From positions 310,001 to 374,000 of the forward strand of contig CALYLO010000002.1 of the NCBI GenBank assembly GCA_944800085.1: a stretch of DNA of 64,000 bases, given 5' to 3'. The stretch's first letter is position 1. Each line of letters begins with the position of its first letter. Both the position numbers and the translations under genes were made by a program. This document shows positions 56,757 to 64,000 of this stretch, piece by piece. This DNA comes from Paenibacillus melissococcoides (GTDB taxonomy: Bacteria > Bacillota > Bacilli > Paenibacillales > Paenibacillaceae). The notes beneath the pieces were generated by a model, which was given only the letters and a program-made list of their open reading frames with translations, ran no database searches and was not told the DNA's origin.

Positions 56757-57900
56757 AAGTATCCGTTGGAAGCTGCTCTTCAGATTTGTACTGACCCTGC
56801 TGCTTACCTTTATGAGCCTTGTTTTGCTCATGTTCGCCGCCGGCGTGATACGGGAGCTGAGGGAGCCTGTCACGTACCGAATCATCAATTTCCTGGCGTT
56901 TGAGCTGGGCGTTATGCCTACAATGGTGATTACGGGCATCATTCTCTTTATCCTCTTTTATGTGCTGCTGAACCGCCAGCTGATTGGCAGTCTTGAGCGG
57001 ATTACAGAAACGGTGCAGCATATTGCGGATGGGGATTTCGATCAGCGATGCAATATTACGACCGATGACGAGATCGGACGTCTGGCCAAGAACATTGATA
57101 ACATGGTGTACCAATTGAAGACCTCTATCGAGGAAGAACGGCTGGCCGAACGGACGAAGAACGACCTGATTACGAGCGTATCGCATGATTTGCGGACGCC
57201 GCTTACTTCGATTCTCGGCTATTTGGGGCTGGTCGAGCAGGACCGTTATCGCGATGAAGTGGAACTGCGGCATTATATTCATATTGCCTATGAGAAGGCC
57301 GAGAGGCTGAATGTCATGATTAACGATCTATTCGAATATACGCGGATGAACGGCGGCATGGCCTTGCGCACCAAACCGATGAACGTGTCTGAGATGGCTG
57401 GCCAGCTGTGCGTGCACTACCGGTATCCGATGGAGCAGGCCGGATTGACGCTTCAAATGAGCAGCAATACGGACAAATGCTGGGTTAACGCCGATCCGGA
57501 CAAGCTGGTGCGCGTGTTCGACAACCTGTTGTCCAATGCGATGCACTATGCATACAGCGGCAGCGTCGTGGAGCTGCACCTCCGACAAGATGAAGACAAG
57601 GTGGAGATTGTCGTCAAAAATGCGGGTGACCCGATCCCGAGCCACGATTTGCCGTATATCTTCGATCGCTTCTATCGCGTCGAAAAATCACGTTCCGAGA
57701 AAACCGGCGGTTCCGGACTAGGCCTTGCGATCGCCAAGACGATTACCGAGCTTCATGGCGGAACTATCCGCGCCGAGAGCTCGCCTCAGGCTACGCTGTT
57801 CATTATCGAACTTCCGCGATTCGCTCCGCTCGAACCTGCTTATAAGAGTCAAGCGGACGGCGTGTCCGGGCAAAGAGCCTCAACCAAAGTACCCGAATAA
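56737..57900 (+). CDS. VanS-like sensor histidine kinase
   Basis: 387 residues from a TTG at 56737, inside the end of the response-regulator gene, so translation is coupled. There are two membrane helices (about 12-36 and 58-78) with almost no extracellular loop, a HAMP domain, phospho-acceptor His150 in SVSHDLRTPLTSILGYLG, and an ATPase domain with DNLLSNAMHYAY (N), IFDRFYRVEKSRSEKTGGSG (F/G1) and LGLAIAKTITELHGG (G2). The tiny sensor region suggests intramembrane sensing of envelope stress. No resistance gene is adjacent. Confidence 0.93.
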   Translation: MNKHWAKSIRWKLLFRFVLTLLLTFMSLVLLMFAAGVIRELREPVTYRIINFLAFELGVMPTMVITGIILFILFYVLLNRQLIGSLERITETVQHIADGDFDQRCNITTDDEIGRLAKNIDNMVYQLKTSIEEERLAERTKNDLITSVSHDLRTPLTSILGYLGLVEQDRYRDEVELRHYIHIAYEKAERLNVMINDLFEYTRMNGGMALRTKPMNVSEMAGQLCVHYRYPMEQAGLTLQMSSNTDKCWVNADPDKLVRVFDNLLSNAMHYAYSGSVVELHLRQDEDKVEIVVKNAGDPIPSHDLPYIFDRFYRVEKSRSEKTGGSGLGLAIAKTITELHGGTIRAESSPQATLFIIELPRFAPLEPAYKSQADGVSGQRASTKVPE

Positions 57901-57921
57901 GATGGTCAAAATCAGACGGTC

Positions 57922-57951
57922 AAAGCAGTGCCGGGGTCGCTGCTTTTTTTG
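57922..57951 (+). terminator. Terminator of the two-component operon
   Basis: AAAGCAG pairs with CTGCTTT and is followed by TTTTTG. Confidence 0.8.
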
Positions 57952-58514
57952 TTGACTTGGCGGCGTTGGTTCGGGGGTTGGGGCGACCGCTTGATATTGC
58001 TATATTGCTTCTACGGCTCTTTTGATCGGTGTCCCCGTTTCTTTTGATCAGTATCCCCCTCGCTCAGAATTAGTCGCTCAGAATATGTTGCTCTGAATAT
58101 GTTGCTCAGGATATGTCGCCCAGAAAAAAGTCGCTCAGAAAAAGAAAATTCTCTTAGGAAAAGCAAAATGATGCTGTCAAACTTCGCTTAGAGAAGCAAA
58201 ATGATGCTATCAATTTAGTATGTATGCATGCCAAACATAGAAAAAAGGATGCCAAATAATTATGATGATGCAAGTTAAACAGGAACAGGCTATACGACGC
58301 CGGACCTGAACAGAATAAACGTCTCCTTAGGAAGAAAGAGAAGCCCGTAGCATGTCAAAATCGCAGAACGAAATAGACGACGATACTACATCCCATAAAT
58401 TATTTCTCGTCTTAAATATCGATATCAAATCAGTTACGGCTCTAAGGGCCAGTAACTTTTATTATTTATTGGATGCACAAGTGATCAGCATACTCCGCTT
58501 CCCTGCGAATGGAT
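57952..58514. other. Gene-free region rich in short repeats
   Basis: No convincing gene. It contains the short tandem repeats listed at 58061-58213 and an AT-rich stretch up to the end of the IS1595-like gene. A rightward open stretch from 58352 overlaps the transposase-like gene and has no supported start. Confidence 0.5.
58061..58213. repeat. Short tandem repeats
   Basis: 58061-58143 has six imperfect 13-15-base units of the type TCGCTCAGAATATGT. Then AGCAAAATGATGCTRTCAA occurs twice (58162-58180 and 58195-58213), each with an internal AGCA/TGCT hairpin. Function unknown. Confidence 0.7.
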
Positions 58515-59435
58515 TCAAGCAGCTGCCATATATCGAGAGCGGCCTCGCAATCCGCTTGCCCGTCTTAAATAACGGTCCCTGGCCCCATTCTTGGCAAAGC
58601 ATATCTCAGCCAAAGTCCCCCATCCGGCTGCATGGCGGGCGGCTGCATTTTCCCGGTAACAAAATTCATCCAAATAAAGCTGCAGGTACTTGCCGCTTAT
58701 CCCGCGGAAGGTATCGCATAGCCAACGTTTTGCCCGCCGGAACACAGTATAAAGGGGGCTATTGTGCTTGACTCGAAACCGCTGGCGGATAATAGAGATG
58801 GCGGCGGTCAGTGCAGATACGTGTTGTTCAATAAAGTCATCGCATCCCGAAGGAAGCAGCAGCTTGCCGGACATGTGCTGCCGATTGACCAGCTTCATTT
58901 TATACTCCTGCTCCTGACCATCTGGGGCCAGCGAGGCTGCCACGATAAGCGGATGTTCTTGTGCCGTCAGCTCGAAACAGGAATATTGGCGGCTGCTGCC
59001 GTAATAGGCAATAAAGCCATGGACGTGATGCTCGAGTTGTTCTTGCTCGTCAGCACAGCTAATCGCAGTGCGAATCTTATGGAGCATCGCCCATGCCGTC
59101 TTGTAGGTAACCTCAATAATAGAGCTTAGCCTGACCGCATTAATTCCTTCTTCCCGACGAGATACGAACCATATCGCAACTATCCATTTCCGTAGGGAGG
59201 TTCTGCTCCCTTCCAGGATCGTCCCTGCAGTCAGGGATGTCTGGTGCTGGCAAGCGCTGCATTCGTACAAAGGAAGGCGCCGCGTCCGGATGACATAGGC
59301 ACGGGTATGCCGGCAGTTCGGGCATCGGTAGCCATGAGGCCATTTCAGCGCAAACAGGGCAGGAATACATGAATCATCTGTAGGGAACCGCTCCATTAAC
59401 TCCTCCAACGTAGCAACATTTGTCCAGCCTGTCAT
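58515..59435 (-). CDS. IS1595-type transposase-like protein, catalytically degenerate
   Basis: 306 residues from the ATG at 59435 (AGGAGG upstream). The N-terminal zinc ribbon (Cys38, Cys41, Cys59, Cys62) and the following AIWFVSRREEGINAVRLSSI, then YKTAWAMLHKIR, are typical of IS1595/ISXO2 transposases. The C-terminal FRGISGKYLQLYLDEFCYRE is also typical. The catalytic core is not: the expected E-x-D-E-x-Y-V-G-G is HVHGFIAYYGSS, and no DGW-type second Asp is visible. The reading frame is nevertheless complete. No terminal inverted repeats were found around it. It may be a domesticated protein, possibly a DNA-binding factor, controlled by the LexA boxes at 59466-59507. Confidence 0.8.
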   Translation of the reverse strand: MTGWTNVATLEELMERFPTDDSCIPALFALKWPHGYRCPNCRHTRAYVIRTRRLPLYECSACQHQTSLTAGTILEGSRTSLRKWIVAIWFVSRREEGINAVRLSSIIEVTYKTAWAMLHKIRTAISCADEQEQLEHHVHGFIAYYGSSRQYSCFELTAQEHPLIVAASLAPDGQEQEYKMKLVNRQHMSGKLLLPSGCDDFIEQHVSALTAAISIIRQRFRVKHNSPLYTVFRRAKRWLCDTFRGISGKYLQLYLDEFCYRENAAARHAAGWGTLAEICFAKNGARDRYLRRASGLRGRSRYMAAA

Positions 59436-59465
59436 CCGTGTCCCTCCTAAATTACAGATTAAAAA

Positions 59466-59507
59466 CAAACATACGTTCTTATTTATAATGTACCGAACAT
59501 ATGTTTC
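59466..59507. promoter_or_regulatory. Two LexA (SOS) boxes
   Basis: CGAACATATGTTTC (59494-59507) matches the Gram-positive LexA consensus CGAACRNRYGTTYC at all 14 positions. CAAACATACGTTCT (59466-59479) matches at 12 of 14. Both lie 30-75 bases upstream of the IS1595-like gene start, with a TATAAT-like sequence between them (TTATAA at 59484-59489). Confidence 0.75.
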
Positions 59508-59559
59508 CATGTCAAGGGGATTCTTGGTATGAAGGAATTAAACTACAACGAGCATCGAT

Positions 59560-59830
59560 ATATGAAAACCATTGCTTTGAACCCTGATTGCCTGAGTAGT
59601 TGGGAGATTCATCATAAGGGCCAAATGCACCTGAATGATTGGGAGACTCAACATAAGGAGCTGCAACAGCCCTCCCGAGCGGCTGGGAATTCGCCAAAAG
59701 GAGTTGTAACAGCCCTCCTGATCGGCTGGGATATTCGTCATAAGGAGTTGCATCACTCCTGAGTGACTTGGAAATTTACCGCCAACCGTGGCAAGGGCAT
59801 CCTGAGTGGTAGGGAGACTCGCAGCATGGG
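59560..59830. repeat. Degenerate ~42-bp repeat array, locus 2
   Basis: Six units of 39-45 bases with consensus CCTGAGTGGTTGGGAGA, then TTCATCATAAGGAGTTGCAA. On the minus strand each unit reads as about 14 codons with the pattern A-V-x-x-P-Y-x-E-S-P-N-x-S-G (e.g. AFGPYDESPNYSG near 59600). Only the stretch 59697-59512 stays open and no ribosome site was seen. It may be remains of a repetitive protein gene or a non-coding array. The remainder of 59831-59986 is the promoter region of the carboxypeptidase gene. Confidence 0.6.
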
Positions 59831-59986
59831 GGCAGAGGACTGTGAGCACAGCATGTTTCGGGAGGGCTTCATGTTTTCTTCATAATTTCTTATGTTTTGT
59901 TCATTATTGCTTACAACTATGTTAAGCGGGTTTCTATAGAATGAGGATCATTCTAGGAACGATAATGAGCGAAGGTGAGATAAATC

Positions 59987-60946
59987 ATGAAAGCTGTTGA
60001 GAAGAAGCGGTGGGTTCTGTTGGGAGCGGTTATGGCCGTAGGGGTATGGTTTTGGGCGCAGCCGGCGGCTTTGGGGGTTAAGCAATCTTTAAAAAGTGCT
60101 CTGGCGGAATTGCGGCCGGAAACGGATAATCGGTTGTCCGCCTATTATGAATTGGAAGCAGAAGCGGCGATCGTGATTGATCAGGATACGGGGAAAGTGC
60201 TCTTTTTCAAGAACGATCAGGAACGGAAGGCGCCTGCCAGCACGACGAAAATGATGACGGCGCTGCTTGCTCTGGAGCGGAAGCAGGGGAATGAGACGGT
60301 GGAAGTGGGCGAGGTGGTTCTCCTAAAGGAGCCGGGGGAGAGCACGGCCGGGTTGCAGCCGGGCCAGCAGATTTCCTGGTTTCAGTTGATAGAAGCGCTG
60401 ATGCTTCCATCCGGCAATGATGCGGCGCGAACGATCGCGGTTCAGATCGGACGCGAGGCAAGCGGCGATCCGGATATGAGCATCGATGAAGCGATGGAGG
60501 CGTTCGTTGGCATGATGAATGAACGGGCCGAGGAGTTGGGGCTCCGGAATACTCATTTCAACAATCCGCACGGTCTGAACGATCCCGATCATTACAGCTC
60601 GGCGTATGATTTGGCGCTTATCGCTCAAGAGGCGATGAAGAACAAGCATTTCCGCGCGATTGTCCGCACGACGTATGCGGAGGTGACCCCGGCCTCGGTT
60701 GGAGCCCAGGATGAAGGGTCGGGCTTGGTCAACCGCAATCAGCTGCTGCAAAAAGGGAGTGAATATTATTATGAAGGAGCGACGGGGATAAAGACCGGCT
60801 TCACGGATGAGGCGGGGTATTGTCTCGTGTCGTCGGCGGTTCGGGATAGCCGCCATCTGATTGCCGTCGTGCTCCATTCCACAAGCGATAAGGTATGGAA
60901 GGACTCGCATAAGCTGCTGGATTTCGGATTCGGTCAACTGAATTGA
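59987..60946 (+). CDS. D-alanyl-D-alanine carboxypeptidase (S11, PBP5/DacF type)
   Basis: 319 residues. An N-terminal membrane signal (WVLLGAVMAVGVWFWAQPAA) is followed by the penicillin-binding transpeptidase fold: Ser85-x-x-Lys88 in ASTTKMM, Ser142-Gly-Asn144 in LPSGNDAA, and Lys269-Thr-Gly in GIKTGFTDEAG. It removes the terminal D-Ala from peptidoglycan stem peptides. The usual C-terminal amphipathic beta domain is missing, making it shorter than vegetative PBP5 (about 400). This resembles short sporulation-type or accessory enzymes. Confidence 0.93.
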   Translation: MKAVEKKRWVLLGAVMAVGVWFWAQPAALGVKQSLKSALAELRPETDNRLSAYYELEAEAAIVIDQDTGKVLFFKNDQERKAPASTTKMMTALLALERKQGNETVEVGEVVLLKEPGESTAGLQPGQQISWFQLIEALMLPSGNDAARTIAVQIGREASGDPDMSIDEAMEAFVGMMNERAEELGLRNTHFNNPHGLNDPDHYSSAYDLALIAQEAMKNKHFRAIVRTTYAEVTPASVGAQDEGSGLVNRNQLLQKGSEYYYEGATGIKTGFTDEAGYCLVSSAVRDSRHLIAVVLHSTSDKVWKDSHKLLDFGFGQLN

Positions 60947-60957
60947 GGGAAAAATAG

Positions 60958-60996
60958 ACGCCCCCCGCATGACGATTGACGTCGCGCAGGGGGCGT
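60958..60996 (-). terminator. Terminator of the GH130 gene
   Basis: ACGCCCCC (60958-60965) pairs with GGGGGCGT (60989-60996). On the minus strand the stem is followed by CTATTTTTCCC, so it ends the leftward GH130 transcript; it also separates the convergent carboxypeptidase gene. Confidence 0.8.
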
Positions 60997-61076
60997 GTTA
61001 TAGGGGTTACAAAGAAAGCGGCAGAACCATAGGTTCAATTGCATCTTTGCGGTTGCAGTTGGTTATGGCTTCGCGA

Positions 61077-62066
61077 TTACTCTACGCGGGAGTTGTTTTT
61101 CACGAAGTCGATGATTTCGTCTACATAACCGAAGGCAATTGCTGTTACTGTATCGGCTGCGCCGTAGTAAATCGCAATGCGGCCGGTAGCGGCATCCACG
61201 AGCGAAGCGCATGGGAATGCAACGTTCGGAACGTCGCCGACGCATTCGTACAGGGTGGATGGTTGCAGCAGGTATGGCTCGCTGCGGTACAGGACTTTCC
61301 ATGGTTGCTCCAAGTCAAGCAGCGCGGCGCCGAATGCGTAGACGAAGCCGTTGCAGGAGTTGAGCACGCCGTGATAGATCATCAGCCAGCCTTCGCTTGT
61401 CTCGATTGGGATTGGGCCTGCGCCAATCTTCTTGCTCTGCCATCCGCCCATTGGCGCCATGACATGACGGTGATGTCCCCAGTGCTCCATATCCGGGCTC
61501 TCGCTGTAGAAGATATCGCCGAATGGAGTATGGCCCGTATCGGATGGACGGCTCAGCATGGCATATTTGCCGTTAATTTTGCGCGGGAACATAACCCCGT
61601 TGCGGTTGTATGGCAAGAACGCATTTTCAAGCTGATGGAATGTCTTGAAATCATATGTGTAAGCGACACCGATTGTCGGCCCGTGGTAAATGTTGCACCA
61701 AGTAACATAGAAGCGGTCTTCGATCCAGCATACGCGCGGGTCGTAGCCTTCGATGAAATTGCCGATCTCCGGATCGTCGCATTGGAACTTGATTGGTTCC
61801 GGGTTGATGTCCCAGTTCAGACCGTCTTTGCTGAAGCCGGCATGAAGCCGCATGTAACGGCATTTGTCATCGCAGCGGAAGACACCTGCGAACCCGCCTT
61901 CGAAAGGAACGACGGCGCTGTTGAAAATACTATTGGAATTAGGCAGCAAATCACGCGGGATGACCGGGTTGTTGCTGTAGCGCCACAACACCTCTTTATG
62001 GCCTGCTGGCCGCTCTTCCCACGGCATGTTCGGGATATCCGGACCGAGAATCTTCAATTGGCTCAT
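61077..62066 (-). CDS. GH130 beta-mannoside phosphorylase/hydrolase family protein
   Basis: 329 residues from the ATG at 62066 (GAGGAG upstream). The five-bladed propeller enzyme family GH130 is recognisable by [60 protein letters not shown] and [40 protein letters not shown] completes the set. Most members phosphorolyse beta-1,4- or beta-1,2-mannosides in the cytosol. The exact linkage is unknown. A palindromic operator 290 bases upstream and the adjacent LacI gene suggest sugar-inducible expression. Confidence 0.92.
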   Translation of the reverse strand: MSQLKILGPDIPNMPWEERPAGHKEVLWRYSNNPVIPRDLLPNSNSIFNSAVVPFEGGFAGVFRCDDKCRYMRLHAGFSKDGLNWDINPEPIKFQCDDPEIGNFIEGYDPRVCWIEDRFYVTWCNIYHGPTIGVAYTYDFKTFHQLENAFLPYNRNGVMFPRKINGKYAMLSRPSDTGHTPFGDIFYSESPDMEHWGHHRHVMAPMGGWQSKKIGAGPIPIETSEGWLMIYHGVLNSCNGFVYAFGAALLDLEQPWKVLYRSEPYLLQPSTLYECVGDVPNVAFPCASLVDAATGRIAIYYGAADTVTAIAFGYVDEIIDFVKNNSRVE

Positions 62067-62355
62067 GATGTGACTCCTCACTTTGCAAATAATGTCATGA
62101 TGAAATATTGTACAGCGTGGATAGACATGCACCTTCAGGCCGGCGAAGCTCTCCAGCCCCTCCCTTACAGTCTGGGCAGGAAGGACCCATCATGGACCTG
62201 GGCGGTCACCACCTGCTGCCGGCGAATGCCGCTGCGCCGAAAAATGGCCCAGGACATAACGCCCTTTTCCTACATCCAGAGTAATCGAGACTTGGCATAA
62301 TGTCAAGTTGATAATGTGCATTTTACATCTAAAATCCTACAAAACCATCTGATTT
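62067..62355 (-). other. Leader/promoter region of the GH130 gene
   Basis: No coding sequence. On the minus strand it contains the long untranslated leader between the operator at 62356 and the GH130 start. No riboswitch was recognised. Confidence 0.45.
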
Positions 62356-62383
62356 AACTTACATTTTAAAATGAATGTAAGTT
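62356..62383. promoter_or_regulatory. LacI-type operator upstream of GH130
   Basis: AACTTACATT, eight bases, AATGTAAGTT: perfect ten-base arms. It is nearly identical in its arms to the operator at 63546-63574, and half-sites of the same type (TTTACATT) occur next to it. It is probably bound by the LacI protein encoded at 62442-63473. Confidence 0.75.
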
Positions 62384-62441
62384 TACATTTGAAAGCATGC
62401 AGGGAGAGAGGGGGCCAGTGCCGATCACTGGGGAGGCGGGC

Positions 62442-63473
62442 TTACGACTCCCGCCACATCATCTCGACGTCGAGCCGGATCATCTCGTGCGGCCGCTTCG
62501 GATGATCCATTCTCCATACGATCTGGTCGCCTGCCCGCATGCCCATTTCCTCCTTGGGGACATGCACGGTCGTCAGGGGCGGCTGCACCAGTATCGATTC
62601 CGCGATATTGTCGAAGCCGGTCAACGCGATATCGCCCGGAATGCTGAGCCCCGCTTGGCGTATAATCGTCATAATCTCAAGCGCGATAGCGTCGTTCACG
62701 CAGACGAAGGCAGTCGGCTTCCGCTTCATGGCGTGGAAGGCTTCCCGCAGCTCCGCCTCCGTGTAATAATGGCGCTGCATGCGGTTGATGATGCAGTACT
62801 CCTCATCCGCTTCCATCCCGTGCTCGCTCAAGGCGAGCTGGAAGCCTTCCCAGCGCTCGCGGTAGCTCAGGCACGAGCCGATATCTCCCACGAAGCCGAT
62901 ATTCCGGTGGCCCTGCTCGATAAGCTTGCTCGTCAGCTTATGCACGCTGTGCTTGTTGTCGGCCAGCAAAATATCGCATTTCAAATCGCCGGGCTTATAA
63001 TCGGCATGGGTATCGATGAACAGGGATGCCGTTCCGGTAGATGCGATCATCTCATAGTATTCGCGGAGGAACGGCCCGATCGTGATGACCCCCGCCGGCT
63101 TCTGCTGGTGAAAGAGCCCCGGAAGGAGAAGCTGGCGCTCTTCCTCCATATCGACGATGGTCATCGTCAACGTGGAGCCGGCTTCCTTCAGCGTCGTATT
63201 CAGCCCCTTCAAGAAGGACATCCAATAAGGGTTGCCCATATAGTCCGAATGGGTCAGCAGAGCGACAAGCCGGTTCTCCGCGGCGTAACCCTCGGATGTG
63301 GCCAGCTCATGATGAATCTTCATATAACCGAGCTCGACCGCCTTTTGCAGGACGCGCCGCTTCGTGTCTTCGCGCAGACCGGGGTCGTTGTTCAGCGCCT
63401 TGGATACGGTGTTGCGGGACAGGCCCAAGGCGTCGGCGATATGCTGCTGAGTAACTTTCGTTTTATGTGACAT
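62442..63473 (-). CDS. LacI-family transcriptional repressor
   Basis: 343 residues. The N-terminal LacI helix-turn-helix and hinge read VTQQHIADALGLSRNTVSKA, LNNDPGLREDTKRRVLQKAV, ELGYMKIHH. The periplasmic-binding-like sensor domain carries KPAGVITIGPF, HRNIGFVGDIGSCLSYRERW and the C-terminal IPGDIALTGFDNIAESILVQ, PPLTTVHVPKEEMG. It lies between matching operators and probably regulates itself, the GH130 gene and perhaps the transporter starting at 63765. The inducer is presumably a mannoside-type sugar. Confidence 0.94.
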   Translation of the reverse strand: MSHKTKVTQQHIADALGLSRNTVSKALNNDPGLREDTKRRVLQKAVELGYMKIHHELATSEGYAAENRLVALLTHSDYMGNPYWMSFLKGLNTTLKEAGSTLTMTIVDMEEERQLLLPGLFHQQKPAGVITIGPFLREYYEMIASTGTASLFIDTHADYKPGDLKCDILLADNKHSVHKLTSKLIEQGHRNIGFVGDIGSCLSYRERWEGFQLALSEHGMEADEEYCIINRMQRHYYTEAELREAFHAMKRKPTAFVCVNDAIALEIMTIIRQAGLSIPGDIALTGFDNIAESILVQPPLTTVHVPKEEMGMRAGDQIVWRMDHPKRPHEMIRLDVEMMWRES

Positions 63474-63535
63474 GGGTTCATCGCTCCGATTCGTGGTGGT
63501 TGCTCCTAGTTTCGTACTCTAAAGTGTATAGTATC

Positions 63536-63574
63536 AGTATAATTTAACTTTACATTCTTGACAAATGTAAAGTT
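63536..63574 (-). promoter_or_regulatory. lacI promoter with overlapping operator
   Basis: On the minus strand TTGTCA (63559-63564) and TATACT (63536-63541) are separated by exactly 17 bases. A palindrome with perfect 11-base arms (AACTTTACATT, seven bases, AATGTAAAGTT; 63546-63574) covers the -35 and spacer. This is a textbook arrangement for autorepression. Confidence 0.8.
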
Positions 63575-63587
63575 GCAAGTAGGGGGT

Positions 63588-63709
63588 AAGCGTTGAAGAT
63601 GGATCATTTCCACCGGGCAGGCGGGCCGCTTGAAACGGTTGGCGGAAGAAGAGTAGAATAAGCTTTGGACAAGGGTCTATCAGAACATACATACTGATAG
63701 GCCCTTTTT
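63588..63709 (+). promoter_or_regulatory. Possible leader: short ORF and terminator before the lipoprotein gene
   Basis: A 23-codon open frame (TTG near 63594, after AGGGGGT) is followed by a strong hairpin. AGGGTCTATCAG (63672-63683) pairs with CTGATAGGCCCT (63694-63705), followed by TTTTTG. It lies on the sense strand just ahead of the sugar-binding protein gene. It may be the end of a small transcript or an attenuator. Confidence 0.45.
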
Positions 63710-63764
63710 GTATATATTGCGGCATGGAGCCGTGAACTTCAGCATCAGGGAAGGAGAGAGAGGA

Positions 63765-64000
63765 GTGCAGAAGTATAAGGGAACAACGATGGCAAAGAAA
63801 TTGTTGAATGCGCTTACAACCATGGTAATGCCGATGTGCGCCAGATGGAGGTCCATCTTGGCCGCCGCGACATGCTGTTCGTTGGCGCTGTCGCTCGCCG
63901 GCTGCCATCCGTCCAACGTGGATTGGATAAAGTCCGAGCGGGATCGAACGGGTCCCTCAATCACGATCGTGCTGAACAGTCTCGGGATCAAGTTCCCCGA
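63765..64000 (+). CDS. Sugar-binding lipoprotein, N-terminal fragment
   Basis: This partial gene runs off the right edge. The start is the GTG at 63765 (AAGGAG eight bases upstream) or the ATG at 63789. The translation has a basic N-terminus, a hydrophobic stretch (SILAAATCCSLALSLAGC) with lipobox LAGC, and the beginning of a solute-binding domain (GPSITIVLNSLGIKFP). It is probably the first gene of an ABC importer belonging to the GH130/LacI locus. Confidence 0.7.
   Translation, partial: MQKYKGTTMAKKLLNALTTMVMPMCARWRSILAAATCCSLALSLAGCHPSNVDWIKSERDRTGPSITIVLNSLGIKFP

Noticed and set aside
58352..58771. 139-codon plus-strand frame
   Set aside because: Its second half is antisense to the IS1595-like gene and the start lacks a ribosome site.

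Overview
The window looks like the chromosome of a Paenibacillus-type Firmicute. It has moderately high GC, strong GGAGG ribosome sites, a T-box leader, YesM/YesN two-component regulators, copper-amine-oxidase-like 'stalk' domains, PadR, HprK and PBP-type spore-former families. The species is not determined; a member of the P. thiaminolyticus / P. dendritiformis neighbourhood is only a guess from base composition and gene families.

Layout. 1-12 kb is a carbohydrate-uptake locus: a leftward GH65 phosphorylase (cut by the window edge), an AraC regulator, a YesM/YesN pair, a CUT1 ABC importer (lipoprotein plus two permeases), a GH3 beta-glucosidase and a glycogen-debranching-like glucosidase. 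12-31 kb is a decaying region. It holds a T-box-controlled trpS-like pseudogene, an FMN reductase with its middle removed, an IS4-family element (1,512 bp, 15-bp terminal repeats, 9-bp target duplication), a SufR-like regulator beside a J-domain protein, and two acetyltransferases. A 1,142-residue repeat protein and at least six more broken genes (GrpB, HD hydrolase, SDR, YflT-like, GntR, aminoglycoside-phosphotransferase-like) follow. 31-44 kb carries core metabolism and envelope genes: odhAB, a divergent HPr-kinase paralogue flanked by inverted copies of an intergenic repeat, an M50 peptidase, an NlpC/P60 lipoprotein, an alpha/beta hydrolase, mug and a UvrD-type helicase. 44-46 kb is a PadR/ABC-2 exporter locus whose permease is broken. 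47-54 kb has aldehyde dehydrogenase, formate-tetrahydrofolate ligase (fhs), a thiamine-binding protein, a membrane glycerophosphodiesterase and glutamate dehydrogenase. 55-61 kb has an SGNH hydrolase, a VanR/VanS-like two-component pair, an IS1595-derived gene with LexA boxes upstream, and a D,D-carboxypeptidase. 61-64 kb is a second sugar locus: a GH130 phosphorylase, a LacI regulator with matching operators, and the start of another sugar-binding lipoprotein.

How the parts fit. The two sugar loci share a logic of extracytoplasmic or cytosolic sensing, ABC import and intracellular phosphorolysis or hydrolysis. odhAB, gudB-type glutamate dehydrogenase and fhs are housekeeping.

The most unusual signals are: (i) an intact but apparently catalytically degenerate IS1595-type gene under one perfect and one near-perfect SOS box; (ii) an orphan HprK paralogue bracketed by inverted repeat copies; (iii) a dispersed intergenic repeat family that starts with a terminator-like hairpin; (iv) two degenerate arrays of ~42-bp units; and (v) the density of small internal deletions and frameshifts across 12-45 kb. 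No tRNA, rRNA or CRISPR array was seen.
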